NCBI GenBank assembly: GCA_020284085.1
Contig: JACEVL010000032.1
Location: forward strand, 1,375,001-1,439,000
From: Aporrectodea caliginosa
Lineage: Eukaryota; Annelida; Clitellata; Crassiclitellata; Lumbricidae
Direction: 5' to 3'
DNA length: 64,000 nucleotides
Below, one piece after another: positions 46,573-58,152 of this stretch (the stretch's first letter is position 1; each line of letters begins with the position of its first letter). Both the position numbers and the translations under genes were made by a program. Under the pieces are notes generated by a model. That model was not told the origin of the DNA, ran no database searches, and worked only from the letters and a program-made list of their open reading frames with translations.

Positions 46573-46651
46573 CCCAGCCAGCACATCCATATTGAGCTAA
46601 TGTTGGACCAAAGTTGGCCAACATTGGTCATACATGTGTGTGCTGGCTGGG
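46573..46651. mobile_element. 79-bp palindromic MITE
   Basis: Termini CCCAGCCAGCACA and TGTGCTGGCTGGG are perfectly inverted. The centre holds AATGTTGGACCAAAGTTGGC followed by CAACATTGG. GA lies at both flanks (46571-46572, 46652-46653), a possible 2-bp target duplication. Confidence 0.75.
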
Positions 46652-46984
46652 GAGCTCTTGTCAGGCATTGTCTTGGTTTAGGGTGGCCATAGAAGTGCAT
46701 CAGAATTCAGTCAAGTCCATGTATAGAGTCTTTAAATGCGCAGGACGAGAAGAAGAAAAGGAACTACATAATGCCGCGTGGTCGACTCTTCTTATGCTGT
46801 GTAGAAACTGTGAATTGTGCTTTTCTGAGAGTTTGTTTTGATAACTTTTATATATACACGTAGAAGTAGTGTGGTATTTAAAATATGGCCAAGGATTGGT
46901 CGATGTATTGTAAATGAGATATAAATAGACTCTATGCATTGAACAGCTTAAGATAGAAACAATGTTGTTATGATTTCATTGTAA

Positions 46985-47405
46985 CCGAATTCACGACAGG
47001 AAGGACATGACTAGATAGGACAGGATATAGCATAACAGGACAGGAGATAATACAACAAGATAGGAGATAACAGCAACTGGAGATTGTACAATAGGACAGG
47101 AGGAGATATCATAACATGACATGAGATAAGAGAGCAGGACAGGAGGTAACATAGCTAGACAGGAGATAATGCAGCAGGGCATATAGGATAACATAACATG
47201 ATATATAACCTAACAGGGCAGGAGATAACAGATCAGGGCAGGATATGACGTGAATAACAGGAGATAACATAACAGGGCAGGAAATAGCGCAACAGGGCAC
47301 GAGATAACGGCAAGGACTGGAGATAACAGGACAGGAGCCAATAGAACAGGATCGGCATAAGGTAACAGGAAGCGACATAGCAGGACATGACGGACAAGTA
47401 CTGAG
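46985..47405 (+). repeat. degenerate minisatellite (ACAGGACAGGAGATAAC)
   Basis: About 20-25 diverged units of 15-20 bp with cores AACAGGGCAGGAGATAAC and AGGACAGGAGATA. Minus-strand ORFs rich in Ser, Cys, Leu and Pro derive from it. Confidence 0.85.
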
Positions 47406-48217
47406 AAGGAAGCAGAAAAGAGCAGCGCCGAATGAATCGGATCAGACATGTCTTAGAACGATGCGTCATCGAGCAGCAATAGAAAAGATTTCTGTCACTT
47501 GAATGGTTGAATCGCGTGTGCGTGTGACTCTCTGGCCACTGTTCCCATTGTTTATGACCATCGCTTGATTAAGAAAAAGCAAAACTGGAGATTAATATCA
47601 GGTAGCAGCTGAGGCTCATAGAAATGTTATTCAGGTTAAGACTTTGTTATTATTGCTCCCTTTAATAGAGCTCCATGATGACAGTATAATAAATTATATT
47701 TATTATTAAATTGTAGTCACAAATTTCCTACCATTGTCTTACCGTGCCATTCTGTTATAGTTTTTAACTGTAACAGTATGTTCAATCATTCAATCATTCA
47801 GTCAATCAATCAATCAATATTCGTTTATTCCATAGAGACAATATGACACAGACGCAACTTGGTTGGCAGCTTATTCGGCCAGCTAATGCGTATTGATTGG
47901 GCTTGAATTAGAAAAGACACGTATTAGAAGAAATTAGTGACGGCTTCCATTCCAAGACGTAGAGGATATTGACTAGGAGGAGATGCCTGAGTACTTGCTT
48001 TAGCGATTGAAAACGATTCCAGGATAAGGACTGGTTTAAAGGGCATCAATGAAAGAAGAGAACGATAGCAAGGCAAGACGGATTACTGATCGTGCGTGGA
48101 ATCCCCAGACAGCGAAGCACTAAGGAAAGAGCAAAGAGCAATACGTCCCTTGGGAGACGAACCGTTAAGAAGGAGCCGAGCAACATCAGACCAGATTCTA
48201 AATATTGTACGCAGCAC
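47406..48217. other. no gene supported; retroelement-like tail at 47790-47850
   Basis: CAATCATTCAATCATTCAGT then ATTCGTTTATTCCATAGAGA resembles the minus-strand LINE tails at 52373 and 54781. Confidence 0.45.
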
Positions 48218-48422
48218 CAAAACACAGAGAAACACAGACAGAGACAACGACTGAGACAGAGGCAGAAACAGAGATAGAGACAGAGACAGAGAAAGAAACA
48301 TAGACAGAGAGACAGAGAGACAGAGAGACAGAGAGACAGAGACGGAGACAAAGACAGAGGCAGAGACAGAGACAGAGACAGCGAGGCAGAGGCAGAGACA
48401 GAGACAGACAGAGGCAGAGACG
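48218..48422 (+). repeat. (GACAGA)n purine repeat
   Basis: About 200 bp of GAGACAGAGA/GACAGAGG units. Confidence 0.93.
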
Positions 48423-50685
48423 GTATAATAGTATTAGCGAGGAGCAGAGACGTGCAGAATAGCGTGAAATTAAGTTCATGATATCATGTTGCGACAAACC
48501 AAACGATCTTCATCCTCCATTAATACGACAGAAATTTATTTTTAAAATATTCGCGTAGAGAAGGCCGCTGAAGAACGGCGGATGATTGTGGTTCAAAGAA
48601 ATCTAATCATGCCATAAATAAGATTTTATGGAAATTCGGCCGATAAAACTCCTGCGCCCGGCCACCTCTCCGTTCCCCTCTAATCCAACAATCTCACACT
48701 CTCAGATACCCTACAGCAACACTAAACACGCCCTCGAATGCAAAACCTGCAAACAACAGAAACTAATGTGTCTAGAGCATTGACAGAAACTTATAGCCAA
48801 ACGTAGTCACGAAAACTTGCGACTATTGCCGTATTTTCGAGGCTTTTCAGGCAATGGAGAAACAATTGACGCGCTCTGGGCCACAGTGAGTGTGAGCTGT
48901 GTACTGGACATTTATCTTCAAGAGCGCTCCGACCACGACGTATAAAGGGTTGCCGTTAGATGGATGAGAGGCTATCGTGTTCGAGTGGGAAAGCGCGAGG
49001 TGCGGCAGGCAACCAAGTGCAAACAAACAGACTGAACGGCGATGAGAGAGAAAGAGGAGGAGGCTCAGTCCGATTGGCACCAAGAAAAACAAAGAATACG
49101 CCGGACCTACGCGATGGCTCAATTTCACTCGATTAATTTCTCTACCATCTAGAGCTAGATTAAATTTAATAAGATGTAAATTTTACTGTATTTAGTAGGT
49201 CTTACGAATAGGCCAATTCCGACCTTAAGTTGGACGAAGCAATAACGGAGTATGGGATGTAACATGTCTAAAGTGCCTCTTGGGAGTTTCTCTGTAGTGG
49301 TGCTATATAATTTTACAATCACAGTGAGAAACACTATTTGCAAAGACGTCAAACCGCAATTGTTTGGGGTCGTATTATAGGTTGTCTCAATTTTTCCGAA
49401 AGCATTAGGCCCTACATGGTTTTTCAAAAATAATTTGGTAAAATGTTTAATGCCCTAAAAGCTCTCGAATTCTAACCATTTCTTCCAATGCCAGGATATT
49501 TGCCGATGTTAGACATTGTTTTACGAAGTACTGTTGGAAAAGTCGGTGGTTATTAACGTAATCCTCTAATTCTTCTTACGCGTACATGGCCAAGGCCTCA
49601 GCGGTGACCGGTCTGCTTCGAAGACTTAATAGAATGGCTCACCCCTGTATTCTCAGTTAGATTTGTTTAATGAGAAGAAAATCAGTTTCAGATACAACAG
49701 CATCTTTTTGAGAACACCTTCTCGATTGTGCCACTTCTGAATCTGTATCAGTTTCCTATTCTCATTTCTGGTCCTCTGTTTTTCGTCGGTATATATCGCT
49801 TCCCGAGTCTGTTCCTTCTTCAGTCGATGACTTTGTTTCGTTATACCGTCGACGTATTTATTACACTGTCAAGAGACCACCTACCAATTGCGTGACTAGC
49901 AATATCTGCGTGATTTGGTCTATATGAGTGAATTGGAGTAGTTGCGCGACTCAACCCAAAGCGTTCTTTTGCATAGAGCGCGTCTTATCCGGCTGCACCA
50001 ATCTGAGCCTGGCATTGGGTAATGGTGTTAGTCATAGACCTATGGATAATGCTCTTAGTCATAGACCTATGGATAATGCTCTTTGATTAACGAATAATGG
50101 TCTTAGCCATAAGGATAATGGTCTTAGCCAGTCGGCAGTCTGTCAAATCCTCCACACTCCACAGAGTCCACACAATTTGCTGAACGGACGAGGACAGAAT
50201 TGGTGTCGTTGGAATGTCTTTAGATTGCAATATTGATAAATACTAAAGCAATGTCATGACTTTAAAGAATAGACCAACAATCATCTGGCTAATCTGCAAT
50301 TCACTTACGATGATTTATTTCTCTCGTGTTGTCATATACGGTGATATACCATGCATCCTCTGAGGAGATAGTTTTCGCAGACATAGATAATTGAATTCAC
50401 GGAAAACGGTTGATATTTCCAATCTGTACAATTATACAGTTGACTGTGAGGCGCCCTTGTAACGGCATGGCTGTGTTACGGCGCCATATAAATTGTCACT
50501 GTTATTATATAGGACAATATGTGATGACGGTTTGCAGGTACGCTTTCCCATCAAAACAAACAGAATTATTATCTATTAATTCTGGAGATTTAATTAAACA
50601 GCTTCTGACTCTTTTATAGAAAGCAGACGCCTGGTTTCTTTCAGCAGATTAGATTAGTCCAGTATTTATTTATACCTATGCATGC
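48423..50685. other. no gene supported
   Basis: A 27-bp direct repeat with AGTCATAGACCTATGGATAA lies at 50032-50085. Retroelement-like GTGCTATATAATTTTAC (49300) and GGCGCCATATAAATTGTCAC (50480) motifs are present. None of the ORFs has a recognisable domain. Confidence 0.45.
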
Positions 50686-51250
50686 ATGTACGTGTGTATG
50701 TATGTGTGTATGTATTTATATATGTATGTATGTACGCATGAATATATATATATATACATGCATGTAAAATAATTGTGTACTGTATATGCATGTGCGTATG
50801 CATGCATGCATATATGTGTATACAAGCATGTATTATTGTATAGTAATTGTGTATGCATGTACATGTGTATCAATGTGCATGCGCGTGTATGTGTATATGT
50901 GGGTACGTATGTATGTGCGTATGTATGTGTGATTGTATGTATGTATTTTTGCATGCACGCGTGCACGCACGCACTTGAGCATGCACGTATGTAGTATGTA
51001 GGCCCAACGTATGAATGTATGTATGCATGTATGTGCCTGCAATGCCTGCATGTATGTAGGTATGCAAGTATGTATGTATGCAAGTATGCGATTATGCAAT
51101 TATGCAGCACGTATATATGCAGGCCTATGTTTATGTGTATGTATGTGTGTATGCATTCATGTCTGCATGTATGTATGTACGTATAAGTGTACGAATGTAT
51201 GTATATTTCCGTGTATGCATGTAGATATGTATATGTCTGTATGAATGCAT
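50686..51250 (+). repeat. degenerate GTAT/GCAT/ATGT repeat
   Basis: About 560 bp of decayed (GTAT)n with GCATGCATGC-like blocks. Tyr/Cys/Val ORFs in all frames are artefacts. Confidence 0.9.
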
Positions 51251-51670
51251 GTATGTAAGCGCTTTGGTATGTTTGATCACATGTGGCGTTTGCTGTATAT
51301 ACTTCGTTTGTTCGTACTTCTAATTGACCTTTTATTTCTATTTACACAGTATTTACAAAAAAACTCTTCTTTGGTCGGTATCATCGGTGTTCACAATACA
51401 GTCCCGCAAAGAAAACAAAACATTAAAACTATTCTCTCGAACCGGACACAATCATCCGAAACCTGTGGACAACTCTTTCGGTTTCGTCTCCACGTCCATT
51501 GGAATGATTTGTCTGTATACCCACCGCAGGCAGAACAAATCTGGAAAACGACTCCAACTCCATCCAGACCGCAGCTCCACCTGCGCTTTCCTCCGACTAC
51601 GAAATACATGTTTCTCCAGAAACGAACCGTGGTGTCAATAGGCTACATTTATAATATGATGCCTTCTTAA
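51250..51670 (+). other. unidentified conserved block of the duplicated unit
   Basis: Frames of 100-140 codons (for example HNTVPQRKQNIKTILSNRTQ) persist in both duplicate copies, but indels move them between frames (51245-51670 versus 53761-54081). No family is recognised on either strand. It is more likely non-coding repeat sequence than a gene. Confidence 0.3.
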
Positions 51671-52372
51671 GAATACCTCAACGATGAAATTGTTCAATCT
51701 CACAGAAAAGCATAGGCCTATTATCTGTGCCCGTGGAATAGTTTAAATATATCGGAAATAAGCCTAACAGTCAGCGCAACATTGACAAAGTGTCTATCTA
51801 CAAACTATCGACAAATTATCTCTACGGGAGATTTCTTACTAAAGTGTTCGTATATTTCCGCTGTAGGTTATAACTGGCGAATAACGTACACGGTACACAC
51901 TAAAGGAAAACACCGAAACTTGAAACTTCGAGTAGCCTATACAATTCCACTTCATAAAGTCATAGACAGACTACAACTATTTATCAAATAAGCTCGAAAA
52001 CATATACGTATACTATACAGAAACAGCGTATAATTATACAACAATTAATACATAAAACTTACGAAGACGAAGATAAGAGGGAAGGTATAAGAGCTTGTCT
52101 GCTCTTCAACTTCGTCCACTTCAGTACACGTCAGTCCGTCCAAAAACTACCTTCGAATATTCTATGAGTGTGTCGTCCTTCCGGTTGTTTGTCCTTCAGC
52201 AACTGACCTAAGACTCATTCTCTCTAATCGACCTTTCTTCATTCGCCGTGCACAACAGTCTATCCTTCAGGTTAAGCCAGGTAACGTCGTAGAAAAATGA
52301 CAGTATGTACATGTGTATGTACGTATGTATGTTTGTATGTATGTAGGTATGTATGCATGTATGTATGTATTC

Positions 52373-52775
52373 ATTCATTCTTCGTTTATTGAATTCAAAA
52401 AAATCAGCAAAAGAAAATACAGGCATGAAACATTGACATGGGTAATTGGGTATTGAGAAACAACCGGTAGGCCCAGAAGGAACCAGAGTTCCGCTTGAAT
52501 AGGGTCACCAAATTAAAGGCATTAGGGCCTACAGATGAACAGTTGTCTTTCTAATTAAACATGCATCGAAATCTTAACTACGACAACAACAAAAATTGGA
52601 TCATATACATGACCCACTGAACAGAGAGTTAAACTTAACTAAGCTATAAAACAAGTTACAAATTACAGTCGTGTGTCGTTTAAAAAAATGCACAGTTGTT
52701 GTTTAAATAATTGTAAAGTCAGCAGACATTGAATATGAACAGGTAATGTATTCCATACTAATGGTCCATGTATGT
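52373..52775 (-). mobile_element. LINE 3' end (copy 1)
   Basis: The minus strand encodes GPLVWNTLPVHIQ, LLTLQLFKQQLCIFL and NDTRL with a stop at 52663. A 3' UTR ends TTGAATTCAATAAACGAAGA followed by ATGAATGAATACATAC. The WN(S/T)LP.HI...FK..L block is the usual end of CR1/Jockey-type RT proteins. 5'-truncated at the (GTAT)n array. It is also the empty site for the 785-bp element found in copy 2. Confidence 0.7.
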
Positions 52776-52837
52776 GTGTATGTATGCATATATATGCGTG
52801 CATGTATTTATGTACGTATGTATGTACGTATGTAATG

Positions 52838-52957
52838 TATGCGTGTATGTATGTATGTATGTATGTATGTATGTATGTATGTATGTATGTATGTATGTAT
52901 GTATGTATGTATGTATGTATGTATGTATGTATGTATGTATGTATGTATGTATGTACG
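52838..52957 (+). repeat. (GTAT)n microsatellite
   Basis: About 29 GTAT units, the end of duplication unit 1. Confidence 0.97.
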
Positions 52958-52983
52958 ATTGTACGTATGTATGCGTGTATGTA

Positions 52984-53206
52984 TTGTATTGTATTTGAAC
53001 ACTTGTTATAGCGCCCCAACCAGATTTCCCATTCAGAGGCGCTCCCGACTACTGCGCGAACGCTGAGTCGGAGTTTCACGCCGAAGCGCATGAGCAATTG
53101 CGAGTGAAGGACTTGCCCAGGGTCCCTACGCGGTGACTTTGAGGTGGATCGAACCCGCAACCCTCCAGCTGCAAGGCACCGAACATACCCCTACACCACC
53201 GCGCCC
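52984..53206 (-). repeat. tRNA-derived SINE (full copy)
   Basis: The minus strand starts GGGGCGCGGTGGTGTAGGGG (A-box region) and has B-box GGTTCGATCC. A body follows with GGGCAAGTCCTTCACTCGCA and GGGAGCGCCTCTGAATGGGA, then GGGGCGCTATAACAAGTG and (AATAC)n. Its 3' end is repeated at 32858-32936. Confidence 0.88.
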
Positions 53207-53215
53207 CAGTTGTAT

Positions 53216-53385
53216 TGTGATGTGTTGTATTGTGTGTTGTATTGTACTCCACGTTTATAATGCGACCGAGCCACCCGCAGTAAAGATCCGAGAAATTAAT
53301 CTCTGATAATCCGACCCGACCGGGAAGCGAACCCGGGGCGCCGGCGCGGCGAGCGGGCACCAACCCACTCGGCCACTCAGGATCC
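53216..53385 (-). repeat. second tRNA-derived SINE, different family
   Basis: The minus strand reads TGAGTGGCCGAGTGGGTTGG (A-box) and has B-box GGTTCGCTTCC. A short body has TCGGATCTTTACTGCGGGTG, and the tail is TACAATACAACACACAATAC. The length between boxes suggests a type II (Ser/Leu-like) tRNA ancestor. Its tail abuts the SINE at 52984-53206, as if one inserted next to the other. Confidence 0.82.
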
Positions 53386-53410
53386 TTAAGTATGTATGTA
53401 TGTATGTATG

Positions 53411-53444
<34 letters not shown>

Positions 53445-54780
53445 TGTAGGTATGCCAGTATGTATCTATGCAAGTATGCGATTATGCAATTATGCATGTA
53501 CGTATATATGCAGGCCTATGTTTATATGTATGTATGTGTGTATGCATTCATGTCTGCATGTAAGTATGTACGTATGAGTGTACGAATGTATGTATATTTA
53601 CGTGTATGCATGCAGATGTGTATATGTCTGTATGAGTGCATGTATGTAAGCGCTTTGGTATGTTTGACCACATGTGGCGTTTGCTCTATATACTTCGTTT
53701 GTTCGTACTTCTAATTGACCTTTTATTTCTATTTACACAGTATATACAAAAAACTCTTCTTTGGTCGGTATCATCGGTTGTCACAATACCATCCCACAAA
53801 GGAAACAAAACATTAAAACTATTCTCTCAAACCGGACACAATCATCCGAAACCTGTGGACAACTCTTTCGGTCTCGTCTCCACGTCCATTGGAATGATTT
53901 GTCTGTTTACCCACCCCAGGCAGAACAAATCTGGAAAACGACTCCAATTCCATCCAGACCGCAGCTCCACATGCGTTTGCCTCCGGGTACGAAATACATG
54001 TTTCTCCAGAAACGAACCGTGGTGTCAATAGGCTACATTTGTAATAATTATGTCGCCCTCTTAAGAATACCTCAACGATGATATTGCTCAATCTCACAGA
54101 AGCATATTAACCTCCATCTGTTCCCGTGGAATAGTTTAAATATATCAGAAATGAGCCTAACAGTCAGCACAACATTTGACAATGTGTCTATTTACAAACT
54201 ATCGACAAATTCACTTTCTCTCTACGGGAGATTTCTTACTAAAGTGTTCGTATATTTCCGCTGTATAGGCTGTAACTTGCGAATAACGTATACACGGTAC
54301 ACACTACAGGAAAACACCGAAACTTGAAACTTCGAGTAGCCTATACAATTCCATTTCATACAGTCATAGATAGACTACAACTATTTATCAAATAAGCTCT
54401 AAAACATATACGTATACTATACAGAAACTGAGTATAATTATACAAATATTAATTAATAAAACTTACGAAGACGAAGGTAAGAGGGAAGGTATAAGAGCTT
54501 TTCTGCTCTTCAATTTCGTCCACTTCAGTACACGTCAGACCGTCCGAAAACTACCTTCGAATATTCTATGAGTGCGTCGTCCTTCATGTGGCTCTGTCCT
54601 TCAGCAACTGACCTAAGACTCATTCTCTCTAATCGACCTTTCTTCATTCGCCGTGCACAACAGTCTATCCTTCAGGTTAAGCCAGGTAACGTCGTAGAAA
54701 AATGACAGTATGTACATGTGTATGTACGTATGTATGTTTGTATGTATGTAGGGCTGTCGGTATGTATGCATGTATGTATG

Positions 54781-55982
54781 TATTCATTCATTCTTCGTTT
54801 ATTGAATCCAAAAAAAATCAGCAAAAGAAAATACAGACATGAAACATTGACATGGGTTTTGAGAAACAACCGGTAGACCCAGAAGGAATCAAAGTTCCTC
54901 TTGAATAGGGTCACCAAATTAAAGGCATTACTGCAGATGGCGACGAAGAACAGTCGTCTTTCTAATTAAACATGCATCGAAGTCTTAACTATGACAACAC
55001 CAAAAAATTGGATCATATACATGACGGGGAACGGACATTTCCCCCCCTGGACATTTCCCCCCCTGGACATTTCCCCCCCCCCCGGACATTTCCCCCCTCG
55101 GACATTTCCCCCCCCGATTTCGACTAGGACATTTTCCCCCCCGGACATTTCCCCCCCTTCTGTACATACCTCTTCAATTGTCCATACAAGTCAAGCCCTG
55201 AATCGAAGTCAAGTGCGAAGTTAGAAATATCGAAACCGGAGCTTTAGATCAAAACATCAGACCGCTGAATGTTTATTTTAGGTTTCGACTCTAACCGACA
55301 ATTGAGGTAGGCCTACAGGGTAAACTTGCGCTTTAGGGGTCCCGAATAATGACACCCATATTCGAGGTTATTCGAGGGGAGTATGTATTGTAATCAGCCT
55401 ATTTGAATGGAAGAAGTTTAGGACTAATGGCGTCGTGAGGGTCGGTTAGGGTCAGGGTTAGGGTTTGTGTTGTCATTAGAAAATCTTCAAAATTGGCACC
55501 CCTAAAGCGCAAGTTTACCAATTGAACAAATAGTGTTCGTACCTTACGTTCAATAACGAATGCCTTGACGGCATCATCAAAGACCTACTGGGCGTAGGCT
55601 ACCTTCCAATCCCTTCTTTCAATACCTAGGCCTTACCTTCGTTTATCAAACGAGCGCGAAAGAATGGGTGCATATAAGAAGCAGACTTATTTCAATTTAG
55701 GGGCTTATGGGGGGAAATGTCCTAGGGTAGGGGGGGAAATGTCCAGGGGGGGAAATGTCCTGGGGAAATGTCCAGGGGGGAAATGTCCAGGGGGGAAATG
55801 TCCTACACTCATACATGACCCACTGAACAGAGAGTTAAACTTAACTAAGCTATAAAACAAGTTACAATTTACAGTCGTGTGTCGTTTAAGAACCTGCGCA
55901 GTTGTTGTTTAAATAATTGTAAAGTCAGCAGACATTGAATATGAACAGGTAATGTATTCCATACTAATGGTCCATGTATGTG
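54781..55982 (-). mobile_element. LINE 3' end (copy 2), interrupted
   Basis: Same sequence as 52373-52775, split between 55016 and 55811 by the 785-bp element. Coding similarity (VWNTLPVHIQ) resumes at about 55870-55975. Confidence 0.7.
55026..55810. mobile_element. 785-bp element with inverted GGACATTTCCCC arrays, copy 1
   Basis: Flanked by the 9-bp direct repeat ATACATGAC (55017-55025, 55811-55819). The pre-insertion sequence CATATACATGACCCACTGAA exists at 52603 in the duplicate unit. The left end GGGGAACGGACATTTCCCC begins about six CCCC-GGACATTT units (to 55160). The right end is an inverted array (55705-55810) ending GGAAATGTCCTACACTC. The body has a palindromic pair CTTGCGCTTTAGGGGTCCCG / CCCCTAAAGCGCAAG (about 55328 and 55498) and a telomere-like GGTTAGGGTCAGGGTTAGGG (about 55443). 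No transposase. A 9-bp TSD suggests MULE-type mobilisation. Confidence 0.9.
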
Positions 55983-56034
55983 TGTATGTATGCATATATA
56001 TGCGTGCATGTATTTATGTACGTATGTATGTACG

Positions 56035-56312
56035 TATGTATGTATGTATGTATGTATGTATGTATGTATGTATGTATGTATGTATGTATGTATGTATGTA
56101 TGTATGTATGTATGTATGTATGTATGTATGTATTTATGTATGTATGTATGTATGTATGTATGTATGTATGTATGTATGTATGTATGTATGTATGTATGTA
56201 TGTATGTATGTATGTATGTATGTATGTGTGTATGTATGTATGTATGTATGTATGTATGTATGTATGTATGTATGTATGTATGTATGTATGTATGTATGTA
56301 TATGTATGTATG
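56035..56312 (+). repeat. (GTAT)n microsatellite, ~70 units
   Basis: An almost perfect array, longer than its counterpart at 52838. Confidence 0.97.
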
Positions 56313-56320
56313 TCAGACAT

Positions 56321-57089
56321 AACGACAGACAGACGAGCAGATATGCATACACTTACACGCATAAATGACGCTGGATATAGTCAGTTGGTTTGAATGCAGA
56401 TGCCAGTAGATGAGTTACGAATCGTAAACACACACATTCTAAAGCATTTCCGCCGGTGCCCAATTATTGTTGTCCATTTCTTCTAGCGCACGGTGTACGC
56501 AGAATTCTACCAGCAATCTATATAGGTTAAGTTAGCAAGCGATAAGAGTAGAGTTGTATGGATTGGCTGCATTGGATAAAGACTGGAATTAGAAACTATT
56601 TTTATGCATTCCTAATTTTTATCTTATGCTGATAAAGGTATATATATATTATATATATATACATATATTTCACGGGTTATTTGCGAGGCATAACGTGGTT
56701 TCACCTGTTAATTCGATTTTCAATGACATGTTGTCCTGAGGACACGTTCCAAAACCACATTTGCATAACAACAACAACCTCTCGAATTTTAAACAAAGCG
56801 TAAACACAATCACAATGGCAGCTCACGTCTTATAAAACGACTTTCGAGTGGGTTCAAAGTCCTGAGCGTCAATTTGCTCTCCGAATCAAATAATGTCGTT
56901 ACGTGATTGTACCTGATGACAGCAGGTCGTGACTGCAACATGTTAGGGATGAAACCGTTGAATCACAAAGATCGAACAGTTCTGTGAAGGAAAAAGGTCG
57001 ACCTCTGGCAAAGACAAAGGTCGTCATATCGACGGAGTCAAGCGCTTTGGTCCACGGACTTTCAACCTCTGAAGGTAACTACTTTGATG
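56321..57089. other. no feature seen
   Basis: Unique-looking sequence with a TATATATATTATATATATAT stretch near 56640. No gene is supported. Confidence 0.4.
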
Positions 57090-57367
57090 ATTGAACCTTG
57101 AAGTAGGCCTAACTCTCATGTAGACCCCTACCTTGATTGTGTAAAATCTACTATATGCCTGATTATGTAGCAACGTCTACCCTGATTGCGTAAAATCTAC
57201 TACCCTGACTATGTAGCAACTTCTACCCTGATTGTGTAAAATATACTACCCTGACTATGTAGCAACGTCTACCCTATAGCTGATTGTGTAAAATCTACTA
57301 CCCTGACTATGTAGCAACTTCAACCCTGATTGTGTAAAATCTACTACCCTGACTATGTAGCAACGTC
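57090..57367 (+). repeat. 23/46-bp minisatellite, left part
   Basis: Units such as CTACCCTGATTGTGTAAAAT followed by CTACTACCCTGACTATGTAG form a 46-bp dimer of two diverged 23-bp halves. The 785-bp element interrupts the array at AGCAACGTC. Confidence 0.92.
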
Positions 57368-58152
57368 GGGGAACGGACATTTCCCCCCTGGACATTTCCC
57401 CCCGGACATTTCCCCCCGGACATTTCCCCCCTCGGACGTTTCCCCCCCCCCCGATTTCGACTAGGACATTTTCCCCCCGGACATTTCCCCCCCTTCTGTA
57501 CATACCTCCTCAATTGTCCATACAAGTCAAGCCCTGAATCGAAGTCAAGTGCGAAGTTCGAAATATCGAAACCGGAGCTTTAGATCAAAACATCAGACCG
57601 CTGAATGTTTATTTTAGGTTTCGACTCTAACCGACAATTGAGGTAGACCTACAGGGTAAACTTGCGCTTTATGGGTCCCGAATAATGACACCCATATTCG
57701 AGGGGAGTATGTATTATAATCAGCCTATTTGAATGGAAGAAGTTTAGGACTAATGGCGTCGTGAGGGTCGGTTAGGGTCAGGTTAAGCGTCGTGAGGGTC
57801 GGTTAGGGTCAGGGTTAGGGTTTGTGTTGTCATTAGAAAATCTTCAAAATCGGGACCCCTAAAGCGCAAGTTTACCAATAATGAACAAATAGTGTTCGTA
57901 CCTTACGTTCCATAACGAATGCCTTGACGGCATCATCAAAGACCTACTCGGCGTAGGCTACCTTCCAATCCCTTCTTTCAATACCTAGGCCTTACCTTCG
58001 TTTATCAAACGAGCGCGAAAGAATGGGTGCATATAAGAAGCAGACTTATTTCAATTTAGGGGGCTTATGGGGGGAAATGTCCTAGGGTGGGGGGGGGGAA
58101 ATGTCCGGGGGGAAATGTCCGGGGAATTCCAGGGGGGAAATGTCCTACACTC
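57368..58152. mobile_element. 785-bp element with inverted GGACATTTCCCC arrays, copy 2
   Basis: Same length, ends and body as copy 1, flanked by a different 9-bp direct repeat, AGCAACGTC (57359-57367, 58153-58161). Left end GGGGAACGGACATTTCCCC, right end GAAATGTCCTACACTC. Differences from copy 1 are mostly in C- and G-run lengths, plus an internal duplication of GTCGTGAGGGTCGGTTAGGG and loss of GGTTATTCGA. High similarity at two unrelated sites shows recent transposition. Confidence 0.92.

Larger units (their letters stand above)
51053..52983 (+). repeat. tandem segmental duplication, unit 1
   Basis: From GTAGGTATGCAAGTATG onward the sequence matches 53446-56320 in the same orientation, with few substitutions and small indels. 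The period is about 2.39 kb. It contains an unidentified unique block (51250-52300), a minus-strand LINE tail and a (GTAT)n array (52838-52953). Confidence 0.92.
53446..56320 (+). repeat. tandem segmental duplication, unit 2
   Basis: Direct repeat of 51053-52983, longer only because of the 785-bp insertion at 55026-55810 and a longer (GTAT)n array. The two SINEs at 52984-53385 are not found after this copy, so they probably inserted after the duplication. Confidence 0.92.

Noticed and set aside
45946..46590. 214-codon His/Ala/Ser repeat ORF
   Set aside because: Derived from the 10-bp AGATGCATGG minisatellite.
51391..51609. coding region in the duplicated block
   Set aside because: Both strands are open and indels between the two copies disrupt every frame, so translation is not supported.
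52663..53160. 165-codon minus ORF as a gene
   Set aside because: Composite of SINE sequence, (GTAT)n and a LINE C-terminus. Only the last ~35 codons are LINE-derived coding sequence.
55952..56393. Tyr-Val-Cys-Met repeat ORFs of 110-139 codons
   Set aside because: Translations of the (GTAT)n array in all frames.
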